Shown: positions 14,863 through 23,734 of the stretch, in pieces
Numbering within the stretch: position 1 is the first letter of the stretch
Layout of the letters: each line of letters opens with the position of its first letter
From: DAOUKH01 sp034421515
GTDB taxonomy: Bacteria > Chloroflexota > Dehalococcoidia > SHYB01
DNA: 64,000 nucleotides
Reading direction: 5' to 3'
Assembly: GCA_034421515.1 (NCBI GenBank)
Contig: DAOUKH010000019.1
Coordinates: 28,531 to 92,530, forward strand
Translations under genes and position numbers: made by a program
Notes under the pieces: model-generated
What the model was told of the DNA's origin: nothing
The model's database searches: none
Seen by the model: the letters and a program-made list of their open reading frames with translations, nothing else

Positions 14863-17277
14863 CTACGCCGCCTGCTTGCCTTCGCCCAAGGCGAACGCGG
14901 GCTGGCCGTCCTCGATGCTCACGGCGATGCGGGATCCTTCAGGGAATTCGCCGCTGAGGATGCGCTTGGCCAGCGGGTTCTCGATCGAGCGCTGGATCGT
15001 GCGGCGCAGCGGCCTCGCGCCGTAGGTCGGGTCGTATCCCTCGGCGGCGAGCCAGTCCTTGGCCTCCTGCGTAAGCTCGATGGCGATTCGGCGGTCTTCG
15101 AGGCGCCGCTCCACCTCGGCGATGAGCAGGTCGACGATGCGGCCGATCTCTTCTCGGCTCAGGGGCTCGAAGACGATGATCTCGTCGATGCGGTTGAGGA
15201 GCTCGGGGCGGAAGGCCCGCTTGATTGCCTCGTCGATCGAGCGCCGCATCTTCTCGACTTCGCCGCCGTTCGGTCCGTTCTCGGGCCTGAAGCCGAAGCC
15301 GGAGCGGCGGAGGTCGCTCGTACCAAGGTTGCTCGTCATGATGACGATGGTGTTCTTGAAGTCCACCGTGCGGCCGTGGCTGTCGGTCAAGCGTCCGTCT
15401 TCCAGGATCTGGAGCAGGACGTTGAAGACGTCGGGGTGCGCTTTCTCCACCTCGTCCAGGAGGACGACCCGGAACGGGCGGCGGCGCACCGCCTCGGTGA
15501 GCTGGCCCCCTTCGTCGTAGCCGATGTAGCCGGGCGGGGCGCCGATGAGGCGCGAGACGGTGTGCTTCTCCATGTACTCCGACATGTCGAGCCGCACGAT
15601 GGAGTCTTCGTTGTCGAACATAAACTCGGCCAGCGCCTTGGCGAGCTCGGTCTTCCCCACGCCGGTGGGGCCGGCGAAGACGAACGAGCCGATGGGGCGC
15701 TTGGGGTCCTTCAGCCCCGACCGGGCGCGGCGCAGGGCGTCGGAGACCGCCACGATGGCCTCCTCCTGACCGATGACGCGTTCGTGCAGGCGCTCCTCCA
15801 TGGCGAGAAGCTTCTTGGCCTCGCCTTCGAGGAGCCGCGAGACGGTGATGCCGGTCCAGGCCCCGATGACCTCGGCAACGGTCTCCTCGGTAACGCGGCC
15901 CTCTGCCTTGCCGCTGCTGCGCCACGCGTCGTGCATGCGGTCGTACTCCTCCTCGGCCTGCATGCGCTCCGTCTTGATGCGCGCGGAGCTTTCGTAGTCC
16001 TCCCGCTCGTGGGTGGCTTCCTCCTCATTCTTCAGCCTGGTGAGGCGCAGCTCGAGGTCGCGGACGTCGGACGGTGCGCTCTGCGAGTCGATACGCACCT
16101 TGCTCGCCGCTTCGTCGATCAGGTCGATGGCCTTGTCGGGAAGGAAGCGCTCGGTCAGGTAGCGCGCGGAAAGGCGGGCCGCGGCCTCCAGCGCCGCGTC
16201 GTCGATCTCGACCTTGTGGTGTGCCTCGTAGCGAGGCTTGATGCCCTTGAGGATTTCGATGGTGTCTTCGACGCTCGGCTCGTCGAGATAAACCGGCGAG
16301 AAGCGGCGGGTCAGGGCCGCGTCCTTCTCGATATGCTTGCGGAACTCGTCGAGCGTCGTCGCGCCGACGCACTGCAGGTCGCCCCGCGCCAGGGCGGGTT
16401 TGAGCATGTTGCTGGCGTCGATGGCGCCCTCGGCCGCGCCCGCGCCGACCACGGTGTGGATCTCGTCGATGAAGAGGACGATCTCGCCCTCAGCCTCCTT
16501 GATTTCGTCCATGACGGCCTTCAGGCGCTCCTCGAACTCGCCCCGGAACTTCGACCCGGCGACCAGCGCGCCGAGGTCGAGGGAGAGGACGCGCCGGCCC
16601 TTCAGCGAGTCGGGCACGTCGTCGAAGGCGATCCGCTGCGCAAGGCCCTCGACGACGGCGGTCTTGCCCACGCCGGCCTCGCCGATGACGACAGGGTTGT
16701 TCTTCGAGCGCCGCGTCAGAATCTGGACGACGCGCCTGGTCTCCGCGTCGCGGCCGATCACGGGGTCGAGCTTGTTCTCCTTGGCTAGGGCGGTGAGGTC
16801 GAGGCTGTACTTGGCCAGAGCGCCGTTGGTGCTGTCCTCGCTTGGGACTTCGCCAAGCGCGGACCACACCCTGTCCTGGGTAATGCCGAACTCGCGGAGG
16901 ATAGCCGCGGTCGCCCCCTCGGTTTCTTGAGTGAGCGCGACCAGCACGTGCTCGACTCCGATAGGGTCCTGTTTGAGGCGCTTCGCCTCGTCCTCGGCGG
17001 CCGTGAAGAGCCGGTCGACGCGGGGCGTCAGGTAGATCTCGTTGCCGGGATTGTCCACCTTAGGGCTCTCGCCAAGCGCCGCGCGTATCCGCCGCTCGAC
17101 CTCCGTCGTGTCGACGCCCAGGCTACTGAGCACCTTCTCGCCGACGCCGTTCCTCTGCCTGACAAGGGCAAGGAAGACGTGCTCGACGTCCCATTGGTTG
17201 TGGGAATACTCGCGCACGAAGCGTTGGGAGTCTTCGATGACTTCCTGCGCCTGTGCGGTAAATCGTTCCGGTCTCAT
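14863..17277 (-). CDS. clpC: ATP-dependent Clp protease ATPase ClpC
   Basis: An 804-residue AAA+ unfoldase: two N-terminal Clp repeats (FTAQAQEVIEDSQRF and RLFTAAEDEAKRL), the first ATPase with Walker A GEAGVGKT and DEIHTVVGAG, a middle coiled-coil, a UvrB/UvrC-like segment, the second ATPase with GPTGVGKT, and the sensor region PELLNRIDEIIVF. The short middle domain places it with ClpC rather than ClpB. It would feed misfolded or regulatory proteins to ClpP, which is not in the window. It lies 43 bases after dnaJ on the same strand and probably shares its promoter, giving a stress operon opposite hsp20. Confidence 0.92.
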   Translation of the reverse strand: MRPERFTAQAQEVIEDSQRFVREYSHNQWDVEHVFLALVRQRNGVGEKVLSSLGVDTTEVERRIRAALGESPKVDNPGNEIYLTPRVDRLFTAAEDEAKRLKQDPIGVEHVLVALTQETEGATAAILREFGITQDRVWSALGEVPSEDSTNGALAKYSLDLTALAKENKLDPVIGRDAETRRVVQILTRRSKNNPVVIGEAGVGKTAVVEGLAQRIAFDDVPDSLKGRRVLSLDLGALVAGSKFRGEFEERLKAVMDEIKEAEGEIVLFIDEIHTVVGAGAAEGAIDASNMLKPALARGDLQCVGATTLDEFRKHIEKDAALTRRFSPVYLDEPSVEDTIEILKGIKPRYEAHHKVEIDDAALEAAARLSARYLTERFLPDKAIDLIDEAASKVRIDSQSAPSDVRDLELRLTRLKNEEEATHEREDYESSARIKTERMQAEEEYDRMHDAWRSSGKAEGRVTEETVAEVIGAWTGITVSRLLEGEAKKLLAMEERLHERVIGQEEAIVAVSDALRRARSGLKDPKRPIGSFVFAGPTGVGKTELAKALAEFMFDNEDSIVRLDMSEYMEKHTVSRLIGAPPGYIGYDEGGQLTEAVRRRPFRVVLLDEVEKAHPDVFNVLLQILEDGRLTDSHGRTVDFKNTIVIMTSNLGTSDLRRSGFGFRPENGPNGGEVEKMRRSIDEAIKRAFRPELLNRIDEIIVFEPLSREEIGRIVDLLIAEVERRLEDRRIAIELTQEAKDWLAAEGYDPTYGARPLRRTIQRSIENPLAKRILSGEFPEGSRIAVSIEDGQPAFALGEGKQAA

Positions 17278-17320
17278 CTTCTTCCTCCCGTCCGGCGAGC
17301 GGCGGGCCTTGCGCTCCAGT

Positions 17321-18223
17321 TTAGCCGCGGAGGTCCTGGAGTTCTTGGAAGAGCGCCCGCTCCCGCTCGGAGAGATTGGCGGGCAATTGGACGACCACCT
17401 TGGCGTACAGGTCGCCCGCGCCGCCGCCCTTCAGGCGCGGCATCCCCTTGCCGCGCAGGCGGAAGCTCTTGCCGTTCTGCGTCTCGGGCGGAATCTTGAG
17501 GGCTACCTTACCGGAGAGCGTGGGGACCTCGACCTCGGTTCCCAGCACCGCGCCGGTCAGCGCGACCGGGATGTTGGTGTGGAGGTCGTCGCCCCGCCGC
17601 TCGAACGCGGCGTGCGGCAGCACCCGGACGACGAGGTGCAGGTCGCCGCTCGGCCCGCCGCCCATGCCCGGGTGCCCCTCACCGGCGACGCGCACACGGG
17701 AGTCGGTCTTGACACCCTTGGGAATCTTGACCTCGATACGCCGGGGGCGACCCTGCTCGTCCCGCAGGGTCAGCGTCCGCTGCGAGCCCTGGAAGGCCTC
17801 TTCCAGCGAGACGTCGACGCGGTGGTCGAGGTCGCGGCCCCGCATCCGGGCCGGCCGGCCGCCTCCGAACATGGAGCCGAGCACGTCGTCGAACCCGCCG
17901 AACCCCTCGAATCCGCCCCGGCGACCGCCGCCCGAGGCCCAGCGCCACGCACCGGAACCGCCCCGGCCTCCGACGCCGGCCTTCTCGAACTCCTCGGCGT
18001 GCTTCCAGTCGCGGCCGTACTTGTCATAAGCCTTGCGGTTCTTCTCATCGGAGAGCACCTCGTAGGCCTCGTTGACCTGCTTGAACTTGCGCTCCGACGC
18101 CTCGTCGCCCGGGTTCACGTCGGGGTGATGCTCGCGGGCCAGCTTGCGGAAGGCCTGCTTGATGTCCTTTTGGCTGGCGTCGCGGGGGACGCCGAGCACC
18201 GTGTAGAGGTCTTGCTCCGGCAT
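17321..18223 (-). CDS. DnaJ-type co-chaperone (CbpA-like, no zinc finger)
   Basis: A 300-residue J-protein. The J domain covers residues 5-70 with the HPD tripeptide at 33-35. A Gly/Arg-rich linker follows (residues about 85-125), then the two C-terminal substrate-binding beta domains. The four CxxCxGxG zinc repeats of classical DnaJ are absent, so it is CbpA-like. It would stimulate DnaK ATPase and deliver substrates. It is the first gene of dnaJ-clpC and diverges from hsp20 across a 173-base AT-rich spacer holding promoters for both directions. Confidence 0.9.
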   Translation of the reverse strand: MPEQDLYTVLGVPRDASQKDIKQAFRKLAREHHPDVNPGDEASERKFKQVNEAYEVLSDEKNRKAYDKYGRDWKHAEEFEKAGVGGRGGSGAWRWASGGGRRGGFEGFGGFDDVLGSMFGGGRPARMRGRDLDHRVDVSLEEAFQGSQRTLTLRDEQGRPRRIEVKIPKGVKTDSRVRVAGEGHPGMGGGPSGDLHLVVRVLPHAAFERRGDDLHTNIPVALTGAVLGTEVEVPTLSGKVALKIPPETQNGKSFRLRGKGMPRLKGGGAGDLYAKVVVQLPANLSERERALFQELQDLRG

Positions 18224-18252
18224 GATTGCCGCTCCTGAGAGCTTACACCGGC

Positions 18253-18282
18253 ATTATATCTCGCTACAGTATTCTTAATCAA
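18253..18282 (-). promoter_or_regulatory. Sigma-70-type promoter for dnaJ-clpC
   Basis: On the minus strand TTGATT (18282-18277) and a perfect TATAAT (18258-18253) are separated by 18 bases. This would start transcription about 25 bases upstream of the dnaJ ATG. GGAGC lies just before that ATG. Confidence 0.6.
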
Positions 18283-18310
18283 GCAATATAATCATATTGG
18301 TACACATCTA

Positions 18311-18331
18311 CTTGACATGAAATATATCAAT
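18311..18331. promoter_or_regulatory. Possible HAIR-like inverted repeat over the hsp20 -35 box
   Basis: CTTGACA and TATCAAT flank a 7-base spacer. The layout is that of the HspR operator HAIR (CTTGAGT-N7-ACTCAAG), with five of seven and four of seven matches in the half-sites. It overlaps the -35 box. The match is weak and no hspR is in the window. Confidence 0.25.
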
Positions 18332-18340
18332 GTATATACT
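18312..18340 (+). promoter_or_regulatory. Strong sigma-70 promoter for hsp20
   Basis: A consensus TTGACA (18312-18317) and TATACT (18335-18340) have the ideal 17-base spacing. The predicted start near 18347 leaves a leader of about 50 bases with GAGGAGG just before the hsp20 ATG. Confidence 0.75.
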
Positions 18341-18396
18341 GCACAATAAGTCAGTAGGGGCGGAAGCCCCAACCATTTTCAACGAGGAGGATTCGT

Positions 18397-18840
18397 ATGA
18401 GCAACCTGGTCCGATGGAGCCCGTTCCGACACGTCTCCCCGTTCCCGAGGCGGTACCTCCGCCACCGCGCCTTCGCGCCGGCATGGTTCGGGGACCTCCC
18501 CGCGTCCTTCCACGGACGCCTCCCGTCCTACGGCTTCGACATCGACGAGAACGACGGCGCCTACGTGGTGAGCGCCGCGGTGCCGGGACTCGCGCCCGAC
18601 GACATCAAGGTCGAGCTCGAGGGCCGCTCCCTCACCATTTCGGGCGAGGCCAAGGCGGAGGAGGAGAGCGGCGACGGCTACCGCCGCAAGAGCTTCGGCT
18701 CCCTCCACCGCGCCTTGCGCCTTCCCGAAGGCGTCGACCCCGATTCGATCACCGCGTCCTGCGAGAACGGCGTCCTGACCGTCACCATCCCCAAGCCCGA
18801 AGCGGCTCGGGCCAAGGCAATCGAGGTGAAGGCCGCCTAG
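18397..18840 (+). CDS. Hsp20/alpha-crystallin small heat-shock protein
   Basis: A 147-residue small heat-shock protein. After an N-terminal arm rich in Arg and aromatic residues comes the alpha-crystallin domain, from YGFDIDENDGAYVVSAAVPG to GVLTVTIPKPE. The end carries an I-E-V tail that may serve in oligomer contacts. It holds unfolding proteins in a refoldable state for DnaK and ClpB-type machines. An ATG at 18397 with GAGGAGG upstream is unambiguous. It has its own strong promoter and a strong terminator, and is divergent from dnaJ-clpC, with which it forms a local heat-stress cluster. Confidence 0.92.
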   Translation: MSNLVRWSPFRHVSPFPRRYLRHRAFAPAWFGDLPASFHGRLPSYGFDIDENDGAYVVSAAVPGLAPDDIKVELEGRSLTISGEAKAEEESGDGYRRKSFGSLHRALRLPEGVDPDSITASCENGVLTVTIPKPEAARAKAIEVKAA

Positions 18841-18866
18841 CCGTCCGCAGCGGCATCGGACGCGGA

Positions 18867-18898
18867 GAAGGGGCCGTCACGTGCGGCCCCTTCGTTTT
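18867..18898 (+). terminator. Rho-independent terminator after hsp20
   Basis: A 10-bp perfect stem, GAAGGGGCCG pairing with CGGCCCCTTC around a 7-base loop, is followed by GTTTT. It ends 11 bases before the convergent LLM oxidoreductase gene and may serve both strands. Confidence 0.85.
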
Positions 18899-18909
18899 GC
18901 CCCGCGCTC

Positions 18910-19947
18910 CTACCACCCCTGCACGACGGGCATGATCTCCCGCACGAAAAGCTCGAAGGACGACTCGAACTCCTTCAGCGGTACCCCGGGCGGCGGCGTC
19001 CGGATGATCAAGTCCGTCGGCCTCAAGCCGTCCCAAAACCAGGTCGCGCGGAGCTCTTCGAGGTTCCGCAGAATCGTGTCCGGCGAGCCGACCATCTCGT
19101 CGCCGTAGACTCCCGGCTTGATCGCCGTCTTTGTGATCTCGCCGGCGGGGGTCCCGGTGAGGGGCGTGTCGCCGAACTCGGCGATGATCGTGTCGAAGAA
19201 GGCCCGCCGGTACTGGTAGTGGGGCCGCAGACGCTCCCAGACCTTGTCGGGGTCGTCCTTGGTGACGATCGCGGACAGGCTCACGGTCACCCGGTAGCCG
19301 TCGAACGGTTCGCCCCGCGCCTTCAGTCCTTGCGCGTAGGTGCGGTAGACCTCCGGATCGGTGCTGCCCGGCTTGAGGTTGCAGCCAAGGCGGGCGGCGC
19401 GCTCCGAGGCGGCCGGCGTACGCGTCGCCACCCAGATGGGCAGCGGCTGCTGCATCGGCTTCGGCTGCACCTCCGCGTCGTCGATCGTGAAGCGCCGCCC
19501 GTGGAAGTTGACCCGGTCCTCGGTCCACGCCCGGCGCATGATCTCGATCCCTTCCTCCATGCGCGACGGCCGTTGGTTCTTCGGTACGCCGAGGATCTCG
19601 AACTCCTTCAGCCGGTGGCCGATGCCGACGCCCACGTCAAGCCGGCCCCGGAGCAACTGGTCGAGGACGGCCATCTCCTCAGCGACAAGCAACGGATGAT
19701 ACAGCGGCAGGATCTTGATGGACGAGCCGATCCGTATCCGCGTGGTCCGCATGGCCAGCGCGCCGACGAAGGCGGCGAACGACGGGCCGTACGCCGACTC
19801 CTCGAAGTGGTGCTGTTGGATCCAGACCTGGTCGAAGCCCCAGTCCTCCACCATCGCCATGTGGTCGAGGGTGTCGTGGTAGAGCGCGTCGTAGGGTACG
19901 CGCCACTGGGGCGGGTTACGGATGTCGTAGGTGACGCCGATCTTCAT
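18910..19947 (-). CDS. LLM-class flavin-dependent oxidoreductase
   Basis: A 345-residue bacterial luciferase-like monooxygenase with a TIM-barrel fold. Typical landmarks are WIQQHHFEE near residue 42, TRIRIGSSIKILPLYHPLLVAEE, LDVGVGIGHRLKEFE and PIWVATRTPAASERAARLG. These enzymes use reduced FMN or F420 and oxidise small organic substrates. Expansion of this family is typical of SAR202-like Chloroflexota. The ATG at 19947 begins a normal family N-terminus (MKIGVTYDIRN). It is probably co-transcribed with the cyclase-family and cupin genes upstream. Confidence 0.85.
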   Translation of the reverse strand: MKIGVTYDIRNPPQWRVPYDALYHDTLDHMAMVEDWGFDQVWIQQHHFEESAYGPSFAAFVGALAMRTTRIRIGSSIKILPLYHPLLVAEEMAVLDQLLRGRLDVGVGIGHRLKEFEILGVPKNQRPSRMEEGIEIMRRAWTEDRVNFHGRRFTIDDAEVQPKPMQQPLPIWVATRTPAASERAARLGCNLKPGSTDPEVYRTYAQGLKARGEPFDGYRVTVSLSAIVTKDDPDKVWERLRPHYQYRRAFFDTIIAEFGDTPLTGTPAGEITKTAIKPGVYGDEMVGSPDTILRNLEELRATWFWDGLRPTDLIIRTPPPGVPLKEFESSFELFVREIMPVVQGW

Positions 19948-19973
19948 GGGCAGCGATTCTACTGCATCGCCGG

Positions 19974-20933
19974 CTACTTGATGGCGATGGCGTTGGCCGG
20001 CGAGCCGACACCCCGCGGCAGGTTGAGGGGGACGGCGACGACCATGCACTCGTAGACGCCCTCCCGGGCGCAGTCGTCGGCCAGGGTCTCGAAGGTCCAG
20101 AGTTCGCCGAGCGCCATGCCGAGAAGCGGGATGAGCCGTCGGTGGAGAAAGCCGGCCTCGGGGCTGCCGGGAGAGTCCTCGACAGCGGGGTTGTCGGCGG
20201 CGACCAGCGAGAATCCGGCGTCCCAGAGGAAGGCGGCGCTCTCCTCAACCGCGCTCAGCCCTGGACTCTCCAGGCCGCCGGGGCCGAGGTGCTGGGGCAG
20301 CGCGGCCCGTTGCTCTTCGGAGAGGGACAGGTAGTGCGCCATCCAGCCGGTGCGGAGGAGGAGCATGTCGCCCTCCTCCGGCTCGACACCTTGGGCCGCG
20401 AGCGCGGCTTCGAGTATGTCCGGCTGCCACGCCGTGTCCCGCGACGGGTCGAACGGCTCGCCCCGCGAGGCGAAGTAGCGCGGCATGTCGAGCAGCAGGC
20501 CGCGCCCCACGATGCCGTGGTCGGCCCACCGGTCGATGCCGAGCGCGCCGCCGTCGACGGCGGCCTTCTCCAGCCCGTTGTAGAAGCCGAACTCGCGGTA
20601 GCGCATGTGCGACAGCGCGTCGATCTGGCTGGAGGCTTGGTTCCAGAGGTCGTCGATCTTGTCGTCGCGGGAGTTGCGTTCAGGCTCGACGATCTCGTGA
20701 CGGTACGGCTTGCGGCGCTCGACGATCGGCGGGTTGGGCTCGTTCAGCGGAAGCGACAGGTTGAAGACAGCCCCCCGGTGCACCGTGCGCGCCGCCCGCG
20801 CGATGCGCTCCGGCGTGAGCCGGGCGATGGTGCCGAGCTCGTCGCCGTCGCCGAAGACGCCCCAAGCGTGGCGGTACCCCGTCTTCTCGATCACCGGCAG
20901 GTCCTTGTACGGCGGCGTCATGCGCTCGGCCAT
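19974..20933 (-). CDS. Cyclase-family protein (kynurenine formamidase-like hydrolase)
   Basis: A 319-residue member of the metal-dependent cyclase/arylformamidase family. The core metal motif is seen as SSQIDALSHMRY, a variant of the usual HxGTHxDxxxH that keeps the central Asp and final His. Later ADNPAVEDSP and GDMLLLRTGW fit the fold. Members hydrolyse amides or lactones such as N-formylkynurenine, but the altered first part of the motif leaves the substrate open. The ATG at 20933 is followed by a normal family N-terminus. It sits between an LLM monooxygenase and a cupin gene in one direction, suggesting a small catabolic operon. Confidence 0.8.
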   Translation of the reverse strand: MAERMTPPYKDLPVIEKTGYRHAWGVFGDGDELGTIARLTPERIARAARTVHRGAVFNLSLPLNEPNPPIVERRKPYRHEIVEPERNSRDDKIDDLWNQASSQIDALSHMRYREFGFYNGLEKAAVDGGALGIDRWADHGIVGRGLLLDMPRYFASRGEPFDPSRDTAWQPDILEAALAAQGVEPEEGDMLLLRTGWMAHYLSLSEEQRAALPQHLGPGGLESPGLSAVEESAAFLWDAGFSLVAADNPAVEDSPGSPEAGFLHRRLIPLLGMALGELWTFETLADDCAREGVYECMVVAVPLNLPRGVGSPANAIAIK

Positions 20934-20958
20934 GGCTGTTCCTTTCGTCGGCTGCGCG

Positions 20959-21234
20959 TCAGCGGTAGAGCTCCAGTTGGAATCGCACCGGCCCGGTGAT
21001 CTCGACCCGGTGCGGCACTTCCGGCTCGGCGACGCCGGTCCGGTCCGGCGCCAGCTCGTGCTCCTCCACGTCCGGGCCAATAATGCAGTAGCGCAGCGAG
21101 CCCTCCAGCACTACGACCTTTGCCCACACCCCAGGCTTCGTCTCGTGCGATTCAAGCAAGTGGCCCGGCGCGGTCGTCTCCGTAAACTCCGGCGTCGCCG
21201 CGTAGCGCGACACGTTGTCGGGGATCGTCTTCAA
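20959..21234 (-). CDS. DUF1971 cupin-like protein
   Basis: A 91-residue single-domain protein of the DUF1971 group, also found at the N-terminus of some TehB tellurite-resistance proteins. The signature is HETKPGVWAKVVVLEGSLRY and later PEVPHRVEITGPVRFQLELYR, a small cupin barrel with a possible metal-binding His. The start is TTG, supported by AGGTGA six bases upstream. It is the first gene of the group with the cyclase-family and LLM genes; its role there is unknown. Confidence 0.75.
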   Translation of the reverse strand: MKTIPDNVSRYAATPEFTETTAPGHLLESHETKPGVWAKVVVLEGSLRYCIIGPDVEEHELAPDRTGVAEPEVPHRVEITGPVRFQLELYR

Positions 21235-21325
21235 GATTCACCTACCGGTTGCCGCAATGTTGGACTGCCGCCCCGCCTCTCCGCAAGAGGCCGGCCCGCG
21301 GAGCGGTCCCAGACCCTTCCCCTCT

Positions 21326-21505
21326 GGAGACCGTTGCACAACTCGTCGGCGCCGGCGGATCATCCATGTAGGGGCAACCCTCGTGGTTGCCCAGGGGTGC
21401 GGGCGGGGTCTTCTCCCTTCCCCCGTAGGGGCGATTCACGAATCGCCCGTTCCCTATCCTCCGAACGGCCTTGTGGGGCTCGGCCAAGGTTACGCAAGGG
21501 TCTCC
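21326..21505. mobile_element. MITE-like element with terminal inverted repeats
   Basis: The left end GGAGACCGTTGCACAAC (21326-21342) and the right end at 21488-21505, the reverse complement of GGAGACCCTTGCGTAACC, frame 180 bases. Inside are hairpins GGGGCAACC...GGTTGCCC and GGGGCGATTCACGAATCGCCC. It shares ends and inner hairpins with the elements at 8775 and 28116. The rest of the 340-base space before the reductase gene holds only a CTCTCCC-type repeat and a palindrome rich in GCGCGC. Confidence 0.6.
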
Positions 21506-21574
21506 CCTCTGGGGGAGATTTGAGAGAGGGCGCGCGCCGTCAGGCGCGCGGGCGCCCGCAGGGCGCCGCTCTCC

Positions 21575-22558
21575 CTACAGCAGACCCTGCTCCCTGTACC
21601 AGGCAGCGGCGCGTCTCGCGCCTTCTCCGAAGGAGACTTGCGGCTGCCAGCCGAGGTCGGCCTCGATGGCCTCGTTCGAGCAGATCCAGTACCGCTGCCG
21701 CATCTCGACCACCTTGTCGCGCGAGAGCGGAGTGGCCTTCCGCGTCACGGCGCCGAACGCCTCCGAGGCGAGCCCTGCCAGCCAGTAGGCCCACAAAGGT
21801 GTAGGCAACACCAGCGCCTTGCGTCCCATCGCCGCCTCGACGTGGGCCACGAGGTCGCGCCAGGTGTAGCGCCACCCATCGTCGGCGGTGTACGCCTTGC
21901 CGCCGACCGCGGCGCTCGACGTGGCGAGGTCGGCCGCTGCCCGAGCCGCGTCCTCGGCGTAGATGATGGAGAGGGTGTTGCGCCCGCCGTAGAGCAGCGG
22001 CGCGAAGCGCAGCTTCACGAGTTTGAAGAAGGAGAGCAGGGCGAAGTCTTTGGGGCCGTAGACCGCGGGCAGGCGGAGCATCACGGCGCGGTCGCCGAGC
22101 GGAGACCGCCGGACGAGGGCCTCCCCCTCGGCCTTGGCGCGCCCGTAGACGGAGACGGGCGCGAGGGCGGCGTCGAGCGGTCTCGGTACGCCGTCGGGGC
22201 TCGGCCCGTGCGCGGCGAGGCTGGAGACGTAAACGAAGCGCTTCAGACCGGGGACCTCGCGCTCGACGGCTGCGAGCAGGTTGCTGGTTCCCTGAGCGTT
22301 CACCTCCTGGAACTCGCGCGCCGACCGCGCCTTCACCAGCCCCGCGGCGTGGATGACGGCGTCGACCCCGCGCGCCGCCGGGCCCAGCGACGCGGCGTCG
22401 GTGAGGTCGCCCACGGCTTCCTCGAATGGGATGCCTTCGAGGAAACGGCGGCTGCTCGTGGTACGGAGGAGGACGCGCACCTCGTGACCGCTGGCGGCAA
22501 GCTGCTCGGCGATGTGGGAGCCGACGAATCCGGTGGCGCCGGTGACGAGGACCTTCAT
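21575..22558 (-). CDS. NAD-dependent epimerase/dehydratase, candidate 3-ketosphinganine reductase (CerR-like)
   Basis: A 327-residue extended short-chain dehydrogenase. The Rossmann motif GATGFVGSHIAEQL is at residues 7-20, the active-site tyrosine and lysine are in VYGRAKAEGE, and the upstream serine is in VYVSSLAAHG. Alone it could be any sugar epimerase or ketoreductase. Its position at the end of an operon with a serine palmitoyltransferase-like enzyme and a GNAT-like acyltransferase matches the ceramide gene set described in Caulobacter, where a protein of this family reduces the 3-keto group. The functional call is inference from context. It starts two bases before the end of the acyltransferase gene. 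Confidence 0.7.
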   Translation of the reverse strand: MKVLVTGATGFVGSHIAEQLAASGHEVRVLLRTTSSRRFLEGIPFEEAVGDLTDAASLGPAARGVDAVIHAAGLVKARSAREFQEVNAQGTSNLLAAVEREVPGLKRFVYVSSLAAHGPSPDGVPRPLDAALAPVSVYGRAKAEGEALVRRSPLGDRAVMLRLPAVYGPKDFALLSFFKLVKLRFAPLLYGGRNTLSIIYAEDAARAAADLATSSAAVGGKAYTADDGWRYTWRDLVAHVEAAMGRKALVLPTPLWAYWLAGLASEAFGAVTRKATPLSRDKVVEMRQRYWICSNEAIEADLGWQPQVSFGEGARRAAAWYREQGLL

Positions 22559-22559
22559 G

Positions 22560-23723
22560 CTAGGCGGCCCGCCCTTCCGTGAAGCCGATGTCCTTTTCGT
22601 AGATGCGGAACGTCTTGTAGTGCTCGCATTCCATCCGGCGGAGCACGGCGGTGATAGCGTGGTTGTCTTCGAGCGTCCAGGAAAGCTCGGTGTTCCGGTA
22701 GCCGCGGGCCGTCCCACGCCGGGTGATCTCGTCGATGAGCAGATAGGGCAGGCCGGCGAGGTCGCGGCTCCGGAATTCCTTGCCCACGCCCACCAGGAAG
22801 AGACGGCCGCTCTTGAGTCGGCGCACCTTGACGCGCCACAGCAGCTTCAAGAAGCCAAGGGGGAAGAGTCTGCCGCCGAGGTCGCGGATCGCCTCGTTGA
22901 GGTCGGGGACGCCCACGGCGATGCCGGCGGTCCGGCCGCCGACCTCGACGACGATGACCACCTTGGGATCGACGATGGGGCGCAGCGTGCTTGCCAGGTT
23001 GTCGGCCTCCGCGCCGGTCACGGGGACGAAGCCCCAGTTCTCCGACCACGCGTCGTTGAAGACGTCGAGAATGGCGTGGATCTCTTGCCGGTACCGGCGC
23101 ATGCGAATGGGACGGACTGTCACGTCGGGGCGAGCGCGCAGCCGCTCGACGCTGCGGGCGGCCCGTGGAGGCGGCCGCGTCCAGTCGAAGCGCCAAGCGT
23201 AAAGGTCCTTGGCCTTGCGGAAGCCCGCTCCTTCGAGCAGGTCGAGGTAGTAGGGATGGGTGTAGGGCGTCATGACGCGGGGCGGCGAGTCGAAGCCGTC
23301 GGCCAGCAGGCCGGCGATGCCGTTGATGGAGAAGCTCATCGGCCCACGGATGCGCTCCATCCCGCGTTCCGCCAGCCACGACTCTGCCGCGCCGAGGAGC
23401 GCGGCGGCGGCCTCGGGGTCGTTCTCGCATTCGAAGAAGCCGAAGAAGCCCGTCTTTTCCGCATGGCGGTCGTTGTGTGCGGGGTCGATCTGCGCGGAGA
23501 TGCGCCCTGCCGTCCGGCCGTCCTCCCGGTAGGCAAGGAAGAGCGCCGCCTCGGCCTGTTGCAGGAAGGGGTTGCGCTTGGGGTCGAGCTCGGCCCGCTC
23601 CATCAGCGCAAGGGGCGGCACCCAGTGGGGATTGCCTTCGTACAGGCGCCGCGGCGCGGCGATGAACGCCTCCACGCCGCGGCCGGATACCGGCTCGACG
23701 CGGATGCGGCCCGTGGTCTCCAC
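22560..23723 (-). CDS. GNAT-like acyltransferase, candidate bacterial ceramide synthase (bCerS-like)
   Basis: A 387-residue protein with a GNAT-like C-terminal half. The opening (VEAFIAAPRRLYEGNPHWVPPL) and the segment LYAWRFDWT belong to a family often misnamed dATP pyrophosphohydrolase. In Caulobacter a family member was shown to N-acylate the sphingoid base, so an acyl transfer to an amine is the likely reaction. It starts at GTG 23723, eleven bases after the serine palmitoyltransferase-like gene, and ends just before the reductase gene. The ceramide role rests on family plus neighbours; the acyl donor system (acyl carrier protein and its ligase) is not next to it. Confidence 0.7.
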   Translation of the reverse strand: METTGRIRVEPVSGRGVEAFIAAPRRLYEGNPHWVPPLALMERAELDPKRNPFLQQAEAALFLAYREDGRTAGRISAQIDPAHNDRHAEKTGFFGFFECENDPEAAAALLGAAESWLAERGMERIRGPMSFSINGIAGLLADGFDSPPRVMTPYTHPYYLDLLEGAGFRKAKDLYAWRFDWTRPPPRAARSVERLRARPDVTVRPIRMRRYRQEIHAILDVFNDAWSENWGFVPVTGAEADNLASTLRPIVDPKVVIVVEVGGRTAGIAVGVPDLNEAIRDLGGRLFPLGFLKLLWRVKVRRLKSGRLFLVGVGKEFRSRDLAGLPYLLIDEITRRGTARGYRNTELSWTLEDNHAITAVLRRMECEHYKTFRIYEKDIGFTEGRAA

Positions 23724-23734
23724 GCGGGCCGGGG

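Noticed and set aside
14536..16788. 750-codon plus-strand open frame opposite clpC
   Set aside because: It is the antisense shadow of a well-conserved GC-rich gene; the composition is Gly/Val/Ala/Asp-rich with no family resemblance. The same applies to long frames opposite gatB (7603-8790), cysS (10818-11990) and the TPP lyase (24917-26749).
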